64,000 bases of DNA from Pseudonocardia sp. HH130630-07 (GCF_001698125.1 NZ_CP013854.1:3596001-3660000); one strand, 5' to 3'. Shown: positions 9,075 through 17,391, counted from the first letter of the stretch. Translations and numbers: made by a program. The notes: generated from the letters alone by a model not told the origin.

Positions 9075-9138
9075 CTCGGCGTCTGCCCCCACACAACCAG
9101 GCCCCTGAGCTGCCGGAACGGCAGGTTGAAAAAGGCTC
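9072..9138 (-). repeat. truncated MITE copy 1
   Basis: The right half of the 165-bp element found complete at 9986 and 15076, here in reverse orientation. It runs from AGCTCGGCGTCTGC to the terminal GGTTGAAAAAGGCTC and is flanked on the right by AGT. The other half has been replaced by the end of IS1380 element B. Confidence 0.8.
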
Positions 9139-9234
9139 AGTACCACCCGTCGGCCCCGTTCCGCGGCGACCGACACCAACGACACCACCACCACCGATGC
9201 CGCCGTCGACGCGGCGGCCGACTCGGCCCCCGCA

Positions 9235-9987
9235 GTGGACGACACCACGACCGACACCGCGACCGACGTTGCGGCCGGTGAGCCGGGCGACACCACCGAC
9301 ACCACCGGCACGGACAGCGTCGATGATGCGGACCTGTCGTCGGCGACGTGGGCGGATGCGATCGTGTGGCTTGCCTTGCAGTCCGGTAGCCGCCCGACGA
9401 TGCCCGAAGTCATCGTGGCGCAGTCGGTATGGGACGCGCTGCACACGTCGCCCGGGGTGTCCGCGCGGCGGATGGCGGCCGACGCCGAAGACCGCGGGGT
9501 CGTCTTGGACGTCGCCGCTGTGGACCGGGTGCTCACCCGTTTTCAGCGGGTCGGGATCGTGACCGCCGACCAGGACGGACAGGTCACCCGGTGGGCGCCG
9601 GTCACCCCGGGCGCGATCATCGCCAACGCCCGCAAGGCCGCGATGATGGCGGCCAGCGGGGCGACGTCGTCGGCGACGGCCGGGGGTCGCCAGACCAACG
9701 ACGGCGGGACCGCGCTACTGCCGGGGCAGCTCAAGACGATGGTCGCGACCCACTTGCGCGACCACGCCGATCAGGATTGGTCGCCCGGTGAGATCAGCAA
9801 GGCGATCGGCGGCAAGAGCCCCGGGGCGATCAAGAACTCGGCCGACCGGATGGTCGACGCGGGCACGGTCATCGTCACCGCGGACCGTCCGCGCCGCTAC
9901 CAGTGGGCCGACGACGTCACCGCCGACGACACGACCGACGACACCGTGGCCGACGTCGAGTCGGACTCGGACACCGACGGGCAGTGA
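9235..9987 (+). CDS. hypothetical DNA-binding-like protein bounded by MITEs (probably N-terminally truncated)
   Basis: 250 residues from GTG 9235, but the frame is open back to 9130, inside the MITE end, so the original start was probably lost to that insertion. The N- and C-terminal 40 residues are Asp/Thr/Val-rich low-complexity tails. The middle has two helical blocks, SARRMAADAEDRGVVLDVAAVDRVL-like and WSPGEISKAIGGKSPGAIKN followed by RPRRYQW, which resemble winged-helix folds. The stop codon TGA (9985-9987) is created by the target base and first bases of MITE copy 2. No specific family is recognised. The neighbours suggest an integrative-element or plasmid gene. Confidence 0.5.
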   Translation: MDDTTTDTATDVAAGEPGDTTDTTGTDSVDDADLSSATWADAIVWLALQSGSRPTMPEVIVAQSVWDALHTSPGVSARRMAADAEDRGVVLDVAAVDRVLTRFQRVGIVTADQDGQVTRWAPVTPGAIIANARKAAMMAASGATSSATAGGRQTNDGGTALLPGQLKTMVATHLRDHADQDWSPGEISKAIGGKSPGAIKNSADRMVDAGTVIVTADRPRRYQWADDVTADDTTDDTVADVESDSDTDGQ

Positions 9988-10150
9988 GCCCTTTTCAACC
10001 TGCCGTTCCGGCAGCTCAGGGGCCTGGTTGTGTGGGTGCAGACGCCGAGCTGGCGAGCCGGTGACCTGTGCAGCTGTGGTCAGAGCAGTTGCGCTGCAAC
10101 CTTCGCGATCTCCTGACGCAGAAGCTCGCTGGTCAGGTTGAAAAAGGCTC
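9986..10150 (+). repeat. MITE copy 2 (165 bp, complete)
   Basis: Terminal inverted repeats GAGCC-TTTTCAACCTG and CAGGTTGAAAAAGGCTC, with AGT directly repeated on both sides (9983-9985 and 10151-10153). There is a subterminal hairpin CTGCCG-TTC-CGGCAG. It has no coding capacity and is nearly identical to the copy at 15076. Confidence 0.9.
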
Positions 10151-10285
10151 AGTGACCCGCACCCCGGTCACGCTACAACCCGGGGCACAGCACCCCGGGG
10201 AACCGATGTGAACGGCCCCGACTCGGCGTTGCACCGCCGGGCCAGGGCCTGACCGTTCATCCTGACAAGACCAGGAGTCCCGGCT

Positions 10286-10519
10286 ATGTCCAAGCCTGCC
10301 AGCAACACCCCCGACGATCACACCCCCGACGTCGGTTTCGATTCGCCAGGGCATCGAGTCGATTCGGCTCGCCCACCGCGGCACCGGCAGCGCTGGCCGC
10401 TGCCGCAGCCGGTGACCGGTCGCCGTAGCGTGGTCGGGCACGCTGTGGTGATCTTCCTGTGCGGTGTCGCGTTCGCCGTCGCGATCATCGCCGCCGTGTC
10501 CGTTGTTGGGGGGTGGTGA
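10286..10519 (+). CDS. small single-pass membrane protein, ICE/plasmid type
   Basis: 77 residues. A hydrophilic, Pro/His/Arg-rich N-terminal half is followed by one hydrophobic segment near residues 52-73 (VVGHAVVIFLCGVAFAVAII) and a short tail ending GGW. ATG at 10286. The stop overlaps the start of the next gene (GTGA), so the two are translationally coupled. Such small membrane proteins beside Cys-rich proteins are common in actinobacterial integrative elements, but no named family is recognised. Confidence 0.6.
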   Translation: MSKPASNTPDDHTPDVGFDSPGHRVDSARPPRHRQRWPLPQPVTGRRSVVGHAVVIFLCGVAFAVAIIAAVSVVGGW

Positions 10520-10911
10520 CCGTGTCCGCGTCCGACTCGCTGCGACGGGCCGTCATGGATGCCCTGCACGCCCACTACCGCAACGCGCCCGATGAACCAC
10601 GCGACCCTGACCAGGGCGGGGCGGGGTGCTCTGCCTGCCAGCGCGGCACCGGCGACCACGCCACCTTGACCCTGAACCCGGACGACGACGGCACCGGCGA
10701 CGCCTGCCCCGCATGCGGACAGGCCACGTCGACGTTCGTGCACACCCGGTCCGGGTGGACCGGGTACATGCACCCGACGTGCGCCGCCGCCCACGACGCC
10801 CGCCCGGTCCCGGCGTGTGTCGGTGCCGCCGACCTGTGCGGGGCCGGGGTGGGTGAGCGGTGCGAACCGTGGTGCCCGTCCTGGGCAACCGACCCCACAT
10901 TCGACGACTGA
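10516..10911 (+). CDS. Cys-rich putative zinc-binding protein
   Basis: 131 residues from GTG 10516, overlapping the preceding stop by 4 bases. Two CxxC pairs (GCSACQRG near residue 35 and ACPACGQA near 60) and several later Cys and His (MHPTCAAAHD, PACVGAADLCGAG, CEPWCPSW) suggest one or two zinc ribbons. Residues 1-20 are helical. No enzyme motif is visible. With the upstream small membrane protein it forms a two-gene unit typical of actinobacterial conjugative or integrative elements; the role is unknown. Confidence 0.6.
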   Translation: MTVSASDSLRRAVMDALHAHYRNAPDEPRDPDQGGAGCSACQRGTGDHATLTLNPDDDGTGDACPACGQATSTFVHTRSGWTGYMHPTCAAAHDARPVPACVGAADLCGAGVGERCEPWCPSWATDPTFDD

Positions 10912-11065
10912 CCATCCGGGGACCACCGTCCCCCGCATCACCCCCGGCCGGGCCGGACACCGTGACCACGCGGGTGTCCGGCCCGGCCGTCGTCGTGCGC
11001 CGGGGGGCCCCGCCGCTGGCAGAGCAGGCACCCCCTTGGGGACGGCGGGCCCGGCCGCCGACCCC

Positions 11066-11082
11066 GGGGGGGGGGGGGGGGG
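11066..11082 (+). repeat. 17-base G homopolymer
   Basis: An uninterrupted run of 17 G lies in the short gap before the IS5-type element. A second run of 9 G is at 12716-12724, just beyond its other end. Both may be length-variable and prone to assembly error. Confidence 0.85.
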
Positions 11083-11165
11083 CGGGACGGGCCCGTGCTA
11101 AGAGGTCGTTGCAGAAGTCCGGGAGCGGGTGCTGGGGGTGCGAGGAGCGGTGGGAGCATCGCAGC

Positions 11166-11759
11166 ATGGCGAGGCCTCGGGTGACGACGAAGACGAAGAT
11201 CTTCCGGATCGAGATCGTGTTGGTCGATGTCGAGCCGACCGTGCGACGGGTGGTCGAGGTTCCGGGTGAGGCCAGCCTCGCGGTCCTGCACGAGGTCGTG
11301 CAGGACGCGATGGGCTGGACCAACTCCCACCTGCACGAATTCGAGATCGACGGTGTCCGCTACGGGCTGCCTGATCCGGATTGGGACACCGGCACGCTCG
11401 ACGAGGCCAAGACGAAGTTGTTCCGGGTGCTGGCTGCCGGTGATGACGCCGGCTACGTCTACGACTTCGGCGACAACTGGCACCACGTTTTGGTCGTCGA
11501 CGCGGTCACCATCCCAGAGCCTGGGGTGCGGTACCCACGCTGTGTCGAGGGTCAGGGTGCGTGTCCGCCCGAGGATGTGGGCGGGGTGTTCGGCTACTCG
11601 GAGTTCGTCGACGCGCTCGCCGATCCCGATCATGCTGAGCACGCCGAGCGGGTCGAGTGGTGGGGCTCGGACCGGTTCGACCCACACCACTTCGACCTCG
11701 TCGCCACCGACCGAGCGCTGGAGCGTTTGGCCGGGGCGAGCGCGACGGCGCGGTCCTGA
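11166..11759 (+). CDS. plasmid pRiA4b ORF-3-like protein (IS passenger gene)
   Basis: 197 residues with one PRiA4_ORF3-type domain over most of the length. Features are FRIEIVLVDVEPTVRRVVEVP near the start, LHEVVQDAMGWTNSHLHEFE, then YVYDFGDNWHHVLVVDAV (the conserved DFGDxWxH motif), YPRCVEGQGACPPEDVGG and WGSDRFDPHHFDLV near the end. The biochemical role of this domain is not established. ATG at 11166 follows the element's left repeat by 47 bases. It lies inside the element's inverted repeats and is convergent with the transposase, so it moves with the IS. Confidence 0.85.
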   Translation: MARPRVTTKTKIFRIEIVLVDVEPTVRRVVEVPGEASLAVLHEVVQDAMGWTNSHLHEFEIDGVRYGLPDPDWDTGTLDEAKTKLFRVLAAGDDAGYVYDFGDNWHHVLVVDAVTIPEPGVRYPRCVEGQGACPPEDVGGVFGYSEFVDALADPDHAEHAERVEWWGSDRFDPHHFDLVATDRALERLAGASATARS

Positions 11760-11777
11760 TCCACCGCGAGGGGTCGT

Positions 11778-12605
11778 TCAGGGCAGACGGCGCAAACAGA
11801 TCAACGCGCACGCCAGTTTCAGCAAGGCCTCGATGCTGGTGCGGGAGCGTTCGTAGCGCAGCCCGAGCCGCCGGAACGACAGCAGCCAGGCCATCGTGCG
11901 CTCCACGACCCACCGGACCCGGCCGAGCCGGGAGGAGTCTTCGACTCCGCGGCGAGCGATCCGCACCCCGATCCCGCGCCCGGTCAGGTAGCGGCGACAC
12001 CGTGGATAGTCGTAGCCCTTGTCGGCGTGCAGCTTGCCGGGACGCCGCCGCGGGCGTCCGGCCTGGCCGCGCCGTTCGCGGACGCCGGGGTTGGTGTCGA
12101 GCAGCTCGGCCAGTATCCGGCTGTCGTGGGTGTTCGCGCCGGTCACGACCGCGTGCAGCGGCAGGCCGTTGCGGTCGCATAACACGTGGTACTTCGACCC
12201 GGCCTTCCCACGATCGGTCGGCGAGGGCCCCGTCTGTTCGCCGCGGCGCTTGGCGCGCACGCTGACCGAGTCCACCGCAGCTCGCGACCAGTCCAGAACC
12301 CCGGCCTGGCCGAGCCGATCGAGCACTACTCGGTGCAGCTCATCCCAGACCCCCGCCCGCTGCCAGTCGCGTAGCCGTCGCCAGCAGGTGGTCCCTGATC
12401 CACAGCCCAACTCGGGCGGCAGGTCGTTCCAGCCGATCCCCGTGGTCAGCACGAACACGATCCCCGCCAGCGCGGCCCGGTCCGGTACTGGTGGCCGGCC
12501 GGTCCGCGCGCCTCGCCGACGTGGCCGAGGACGGGGAAGCAGCGGCTCAATCAGCTCCCACAGCTCGTCGGTGACCAGTCGTTCGACCGTCGATGCCCTT
12601 GCCAT
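11778..12605 (-). CDS. IS5-family transposase
   Basis: 275 residues from ATG 12605; a TTG one codon earlier is possible. The N-terminal DUF4096-type region reads LWELIEPLLPRPRPRRRGAR and IGWNDLPPELGCGSGTTCWRR. The DDE core reads AAVDSVSVRAKRRG with the first Asp, DSRILAELLDT and LHADKGYDYPRCRRYL with the second Asp, and RWVVERTMAWLLSFRRLGLR with the Glu. The gene is complete and unbroken, reads toward the passenger gene, and probably encodes an active transposase for the 11102-12675 element. Confidence 0.92.
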   Translation of the reverse strand: MARASTVERLVTDELWELIEPLLPRPRPRRRGARTGRPPVPDRAALAGIVFVLTTGIGWNDLPPELGCGSGTTCWRRLRDWQRAGVWDELHRVVLDRLGQAGVLDWSRAAVDSVSVRAKRRGEQTGPSPTDRGKAGSKYHVLCDRNGLPLHAVVTGANTHDSRILAELLDTNPGVRERRGQAGRPRRRPGKLHADKGYDYPRCRRYLTGRGIGVRIARRGVEDSSRLGRVRWVVERTMAWLLSFRRLGLRYERSRTSIEALLKLACALICLRRLP

Positions 12606-12675
12606 CAACTCTGAGCATCACCCGACCAGGTCCATCTACATAGGACCAACACGCCCCGACTTCTGCAACGACCTC

Positions 12676-13118
12676 TAAAGCGGGCCGGGTGGGTGTCCGG
12701 GTCGCTGGCAGAGCAGGGGGGGGGTTGTCGGTTGGGCGTCCCGGTCCGGCCGGTGGTGCAGGGACGGGGCAGGCCCGGGACGCGTGGTCGTGAGCCGGGG
12801 CGGGCGGCACCCGGCCGCCGGTGATGGCGCGTCGCGGGGCCCGGGGATGCCGCGGGCACGAGTCGTTCCGCGAGTCGACTCGCACCGACTCGCACGTTGA
12901 GCCACGCCACCCGCATCACGGCGCGACAGAGCCCGCGGCGGCGGGCCACGCGGACGAGTCGCCGCATGATCCGAACCCGGGCCTGTCCGGAGCCCGACGA
13001 CGTCGACGTCACGCAGGATGACTCGCGTCGGCCGGGCGGTTCGGCTTCCGTCTCGCCGTTGCCGGCATCGCCGAGCCCGCTCGCCGCGGGCAACTCGGCC
13101 GGATCCCGTTCGGCGCGA
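12676..13118. other. gap without a recognisable gene
   Basis: GC-rich sequence between the IS5-type element and the secreted-protein gene. Apart from a 9-base G run (12716-12724) and a short motif GCTGGCAGAGCAG also present at about 11018, nothing is supported. Frames here lack start signals or family similarity. Confidence 0.5.
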
Positions 13119-13165
13119 CCCTCCACATACCTGAAGTCCACAATGGACTTTTGGTATGTGGAGGG
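13119..13165 (-). terminator. long hairpin downstream of the secreted-protein gene
   Basis: CCCTCCACATACC (13119-13131) pairs perfectly with GGTATGTGGAGGG (13153-13165). An inner AAGTCCA/TGGACTT stem follows a 2-base internal mismatch, and the loop is only 3 bases. It lies 33 bases past the minus-strand stop at 13199 and would act as a bidirectional terminator or RNA-stabilising structure. Confidence 0.65.
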
Positions 13166-13198
13166 GGTTCGGCGCGCCGTGCGCGCGGGGGAGGGGTG

Positions 13199-13690
13199 CT
13201 ACTCGGCGGGCTCGGGCAGGAGCATCCAGCCCCAGTCCATCGTTTCGGTAGTGGCGGGGATGGCGCGGCCGGTGATGATGACGCCGCCGGGGATGGGGTC
13301 GGCGCCGTCGACGGGGTCGAGCCAGGAGGCGTGCATCCGGATCGGCTCGCCGTCGATGGTGCGGGAGGTGTCCCAGGTGTCGGAGAGCATGTCGAACAGT
13401 TCGTAGGTTCCGGCGGGCAGGTACACCCCGGTCCGGTCGTGGGTCATGCTCGTGTTGTAGAGCTGGCCGTAGGTGTAGAAGCCCTCGTCGAGCCGGACCC
13501 GGGCGCTGCGCACGAGCTGGCCACCCTCCTCACCGGGCCGGAACAGATCAGAGATCTCATCGGTGGCGATGTTGGTCGACGCCGGTCCGGGCGGAAGCGC
13601 GGCAAGAGCGGCGGAGGTGGGTACGAGGGCGAGCGCGACGGCCGCGACGAACACGGCCAGGACAGCGGCGAGGCGCCGGAATGCGGGCAT
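13199..13690 (-). CDS. secreted hypothetical protein
   Basis: 163 residues. The start ATG at 13690 is preceded by GGAGA 8 bases upstream, and this start gives a classical Sec signal peptide: MPAFRR, a hydrophobic core (LAAVLAVFVAAVALALV), then TSAALA-A as a likely signal peptidase I site near residue 30. The mature part has no recognised domain. It contains GVYLPAGTYELFDMLSDTW and several Asp/Trp-rich strands, suggesting a small extracellular beta-rich protein. It is unlinked to neighbours and sits between mobile elements. Function unknown. Confidence 0.65.
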   Translation of the reverse strand: MPAFRRLAAVLAVFVAAVALALVPTSAALAALPPGPASTNIATDEISDLFRPGEEGGQLVRSARVRLDEGFYTYGQLYNTSMTHDRTGVYLPAGTYELFDMLSDTWDTSRTIDGEPIRMHASWLDPVDGADPIPGGVIITGRAIPATTETMDWGWMLLPEPAE

Positions 13691-14153
13691 GACAAGGTCT
13701 CCGATCAACGGTGGGGTGAGTTCGGCTCCCGGGTGAGTCCCGGGAGCGTTCGAGGGCGGTCGGCGCGAGCGCGCCGGTGCCGCGGACGTCCAGGCCGCTC
13801 GCTCGCCCGCGGAAGCGGTGCGAGGTGTTGGCGGCGGGCCTAGCGAGCCATGGGCCGAGAGCGGCCGGCTCGACATCAGCGCGTCGAGATGCGCCCGGTA
13901 CTGGTGTGGGCGTAGCCGATGAACTCGACCCGACACGTTCGTCCAGGCGGCGCGTGTGCGTGTAGAGTCACCGCCAGACCCGATTCCGCCTCGCGCGGGA
14001 AGTCATCGGAGCTGACCTTTGGCTGGCCGGTTGCCTGGCAAGGACCGGTAAATACACAGTTCGAGGACCGAGTCAGCTGCCAGTGACACCACCCTTAATC
14101 GGATCTGCACGACCCCCTGGATCCGCAGCAGGGGCAGTTCTACTCCACACCAA

Positions 14154-15285
14154 CTAGGGCATGTCTCCCAATAGGCGTGACCAGGTGATGCAGGCGCTGA
14201 GGACGGTGGCGGCGCGATAGGTGATGGCGAGTTTGTCGTAGCGGGTGGCCAGCCCGCGCCACTGCTTGGTCAGGGCGAAGTGGCGTTCCACGACGTTGCG
14301 GCCCTTGTAGGTCTCAACGTCGAGTCCGGGTGGTCTGCCGCCGAGGGAGCCGCGGCGTTTGCGGGCGGCGATCTCGTCGCGTTTCTGCGGGATGACGGTG
14401 GTGATCGAGCGGCGGGCCAGTGCGCGCCGGTTGACCCCGGATGAGTAGGCCCGGTCGGCCACCACGGCGTCGGGTCGGGTGCGGGACCGTCCCGCGCCGA
14501 GGCGGGGGACGCGGATGTCGGCCAGGACCTGCTCGAGCATGGCGCCGTCGTTGCGCTGCCCGCCGGTCACCACCACCGCCAGCGGCCGGCCCCGCCGGTC
14601 GACCGCGGCATGGATCTTCGTCGTCAGCCCGCCACGGGAACGGCCGATGCCGTGACCTGCGGGTTCTCGCGGTCCGCCGAGCGGGCTGGGCATGAACCCG
14701 TCAGGGGATTTCGTGTAGTTCGACCGTGCCCCCTGTGTCCTGCTCGGGGCGGGTGGTGTTCGTGGCGTGCTGGTGCGCCCGGTTGATCGTGGCGTCCACC
14801 GACACCTGTCAACACCGTCCAGTCGATCTCGCCCTTGGCGTCGGCCTGGGCCAACAGTGCGGCCAGCACGGTGTCCCAGGTGCCGTCAGCGGCGTAGCGG
14901 CGGTGTCGCTTCCACACCGTTTGCCAGGGCCCGAACTGCTCCCGCGGCAGATCTCGCCAGGGGATCCCGGTTCGGTATCGGAAGATGATCCCCTCCACCA
15001 CGCGGCGATCCTCGCCGAACGGGTGCCCACGCCGCCCGGCGTTGGAGGGCAGCAGCGGCCCGATCAACTGCCACTGAGCCTTTTTCAACCTGCCGTTCCG
15101 GCAGCTCAGGGGCCTGGTTGTGTGGGTGCAGACGCCGAGCTGGCGAGCCGGTGACCTGTGCAGCTGTGGTCAGAGCAGTTGCGCTGCAACCTTCGCGATC
15201 TCCTGACGCAGAAGCTCGCTGGTCAGGTTGAAAAAGGCTCACTGAGCATCCGAGAGCAGCGCGAACCTCGACGAACTCACCGGCT
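14154..15285 (-). pseudogene. IS5-family (IS427-type) transposase, broken by a MITE and a 10-base insertion
   Basis: Read from about 15285, the protein begins VSSSRFALLSDA and, after the MITE is removed, continues in frame as QWQLIGPLLPSNAGRRGHPF with PWRDLPREQFGPWQTVWKRH. About 10 extra bases near 14800-14812 then shift the frame before SVDATINRAHQHATN. The usual frame change at an ACAGGGGGC-type site (C-run 14729-14733 on plus) leads into GHGIGRSRGGLTTKIH, VVADRAYSSGVNRRAL, NVVERHFALTKQWRGLATRY and the stop TAG, whose TA is the target duplication. The gene cannot give an intact transposase. Confidence 0.85.
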
Positions 15286-15327
15286 CATCCTGCCGGCAGT
15301 CCGGACACCCATATGGGAGACACGCCC
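14157..15327 (-). mobile_element. IS427-type IS5 element A, damaged (contains MITE copy 3)
   Basis: Ends GGGCATGTCTCCC (14157) and GGGCGTGTCTCCC (reverse complement, ending at 15327) are bounded by TA on both sides (14155-14156 and 15328-15329), as for IS427-group elements. Removing the 165-bp MITE and its 3-bp duplication leaves about 1.0 kb, the normal size. The right-hand TA is shared with the next element, so two insertions sit head to tail at one target. Confidence 0.85.
15076..15240 (+). repeat. MITE copy 3 (165 bp, complete)
   Basis: GAGCCTTTTTCAACCTG and its inverse CAGGTTGAAAAAGGCTC bound the element. ACT is repeated on both sides (15073-15075 and 15241-15243). It is inserted in codons 12-13 of the IS427-type transposase; deleting element plus one ACT restores SDAQWQLIG. 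Sequence is almost identical to copy 2, so the family was recently mobile. Confidence 0.92.
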
Positions 15328-15329
15328 TA

Positions 15330-16271
15330 GGGCGTGTCTCCCAGATAGGCGGAGCGGGGTGCGCGATGCTTGATCGGTGCCGCGTACCGCTGTCCTGACT
15401 GATGTCCAGTGGGCCCGTCTGGCGCCGCTGTTGCCCTCCTCCGAGGGTCGTCGCGGGCGCCCGTTCCGCGATGACCGCCGGGTGCTCGAGGGGATCATCT
15501 ACCGGTATCGGTGCGGGCTTCCCTGGCGCGACGTCCCAGCCGAGTTCGGGCCGTGGCAGACGTTGTGGAAGCGGCACCGCCGCTACAGCGGCGACGGCAC
15601 CTGGGACCACATCCTGGCTGCTCTTCTGGTCGAGGCCGACGCCGCCGAGGTGCTCGGGTGGGCGGTCAGCGTGGACTCCACGATCATCCGTGCCCACCAG
15701 CACGCCGCGACCCTCAAGCGCGACACAGGGGGCCGGATCGAACTACACGAATCTGCTCGCCGAACCAGCAGATCACGCGCTGGGACGGTCCCGCGGAGGG
15801 CTGTCGACGAAGATCCACCAGCTCGTTGACGGGCACGGCCGCCCGCTGGTGGTCCTCCTCGGCCCCGGCCAGGGCGGCGACTCGCCAATGTTTCCGCACC
15901 TGATGGCGCACCTGAGCATCGCCCGACCGGGCCCGGGACGACCCCGGACCCGGCCCGAACGCGTGCGCGCGGACAAGGCCTACTCCTCACGCGCGATCCG
16001 CCGGCACCTGCGCGAGCGCCGGATCATCGCTGTCATTCCGGAGCCCTCTGACCAGCAGGGACACCGCAAACGACGGGGCTCACGCGGTGGCCGACCGCCC
16101 GCATTCGATCCGGTCGACTACCGAAACCGCAACGTCGTCGAGCGCGGGTTCTGCCACGTCAAGCAGTGGCGCGGGCTGGCCACCCGTTACGACAAGCTCG
16201 CCCTGACCTTCCGCGGCGGCGCCGTCCTGAAGGCAATCGTCACCTGGCTCCGCGCATTGGGAGACACACCC
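15330..16271 (+). mobile_element. IS427-type IS5 element B, copy 1
   Basis: 942 bp with imperfect ends GGGCGTGTCTCCCA and GGGTGTGTCTCCCA, flanked by TA (15328-15329 and 16272-16273). It differs by about four bases from the copy at 50246-51187, so transposition was recent. It lies directly beside element A, sharing the TA between them. Confidence 0.92.
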
Positions 16272-16274
16272 TAG
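15377..16274 (+). CDS. IS5-family transposase in two frames (frameshift expression)
   Basis: The first frame (15377 on) gives MPRTAVLTDVQWARLAPLLP, PWRDVPAEFGPWQTLWKRHR and SVDSTIIRAHQHAATLKRDT with the first Asp. At the run of five G (15728-15732) the coding continues one base forward as GAGSNYTNLLAEPADHALGR then SRGGLSTKIH, VRADKAYSSRAIRRHL with the second Asp, and NVVERGFCHVKQWRGLATRY with the Glu. The second frame ends at TAG 16272-16274, made from the TA target duplication. Both copies of the element and the related element A shift at the same GACACAGGGGGC site. This supports programmed frameshifting, as proposed for IS427-group IS5 elements, over random decay. Confidence 0.8.
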
Positions 16275-17145
16275 TCGACTCGCTGACCGCACGGTGCTCC
16301 GAGGAGTTCTTGACACGCTGGCGAAACGGCTCGACGGCCGCCCGGCGGCTGCCAGCGTCGTGAGTAAGCGGCGGCGAGTCCTGTTCAACGTCCTGGAGTA
16401 CGCCGTAGAGCGGCAGCTACTCACGACCAACCCGCTGTCCACGTTCAAGTGGACCGCGCCCAAGGTCTCGGCGGGAATCGACCGGCGGACAGTGGTCAAC
16501 CCGGTTCAGGCCCGCACTCTGCTGGTCGCAGTCGATCAGACACAACGGAGCGGCCCGCAACTGGTGGCGTTCTTCGCCTTGCTCTACTTCGCTGCGCTCC
16601 GGCCGGAGGAGGCGGCGAACGTTCGGAAGCGCAATCTCTCGCTGCCGTCGTCCGGGTGGGGCGAGATCTACATCGACGAGGCCGTTCCCTACGCCGGAGC
16701 TGACTGGACCGACACCGGTGAGCAGCGCGACGTCCGTCAACTCAAGAACCGGGCACTGGGGGAGGGGCGGACTGTCCCGACGCCGCCGGAGCTGACCGCT
16801 CACCTGAACCGTCATCTGTCGAGTCGCCCGCTCGGGGTCGACGGGCGGCTGTTCCCAGGGGAGCGGGCCCTGGAGCTTCCGAAGCTCACGTACATGCGGA
16901 CGTGGCGGGCGGCGCGGCAGCGGGCGTTCACCGCCGACATTGCAGCCGGGCCGCTCGGGGCGACGCCCTACACGCTGCGGCACGCGTGTGTGTCCACGTG
17001 GCTCAACGGCGGCGTCCCGGCGACACAGGTCGCCGAGTGGGCCGGGCACTCAGTGGAGGTGCTGTTGAAGGTCTACGCGAAGTGTCTCGACGGCCAGGAC
17101 ACCGTCGCGAGACAGCGAGTCGAGGCCGCGCTCAACGGCCGGTGA
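16273..17145 (+). pseudogene. tyrosine recombinase/integrase, 5' end displaced by two IS elements
   Basis: The phage-integrase catalytic domain is complete. Box I arginine lies in FFALLYFAALRPEEAANVRK, the Lys in VRQLKNRALGEGRTVP, then TPYTLRHACVSTWLNGG (Tyr where most have the first His of HxxR), QVAEWAGHS and VYAKCLDG with the catalytic Tyr. The core-binding domain starts in the fragment LADRTVLRGVLDTLAKRLDG. The frame is open back to 16273 and, across the IS pair, continues into bases before 14155 (QFYSTPT-SRLADRT), with an upstream TAA near 14094. The N-terminal domain is therefore lost or scattered. It was probably the integrase of an integrative element that included the small genes at 9.2-10.9 kb. 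Confidence 0.75.
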
Positions 17146-17237
17146 TCGTGGGAACGTCCTGGGAACGGGACGTGGGAACACCCTGGGAACAAGTAGCCGT
17201 CAACAGCCACCCATGGCCGGTGACCTCCGGACACAAC

Positions 17238-17282
17238 AAGATCGGCCCCTCACCCTGTCTTACCAGGTGAGGGGCCGATCTT
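17238..17282 (+). terminator. strong bidirectional terminator after the integrase
   Basis: AAGATCGGCCCCTCACC (17238-17254) pairs perfectly with GGTGAGGGGCCGATCTT (17266-17282): 17 bp, 11-base loop, followed by TTG. It lies 92 bases after the integrase stop. Such hairpins often mark the att-proximal side of actinobacterial integrative elements. Confidence 0.85.
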
Positions 17283-17306
17283 TGCTGTTGGCACAAGGTG
17301 TGCCCC

Positions 17307-17391
17307 CGGCGGGATACATACAGGAACTGCGCTACCGCCCCCGCTCGGGGAGTTGACCATGTGTGCGACGCTTCGGCTCGCGCGGCAACGT
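17307..17391 (+). repeat. 84-bp direct repeat, copy 1 (other copy 25566-25649)
   Basis: Begins CGGCGGGATACATACAGGAA with CTGCGC, continues with CGCCCCCGCTCGGGG (a small GC hairpin), and ends GCGCGGCAACGT. The first 26 and last 12 bases are identical between copies and the middle varies. It is non-coding in all frames. Confidence 0.75.

Larger units (their letters stand above)
11102..12675. mobile_element. IS5-family (IS1031-like) element with a passenger gene
   Basis: Perfect 18-bp terminal inverted repeats begin GAGGTCGTTGCAGAAGTC (11102-11119 and 12658-12675). They are flanked by TAA on both sides (11099-11101 and 12676-12678), the TNA-type target duplication expected of IS1031-group IS5 elements. 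Inside are two convergent genes, a pRiA4b ORF-3-like protein (plus) and the transposase (minus), separated by 18 bases. At 1574 bp it is about 0.6 kb longer than a plain IS5 element because of the passenger. Confidence 0.88.

Noticed and set aside
11066..11082. 17-G run as a functional element
   Set aside because: No gene or promoter context uses it; likely a hypermutable or error-prone homopolymer.
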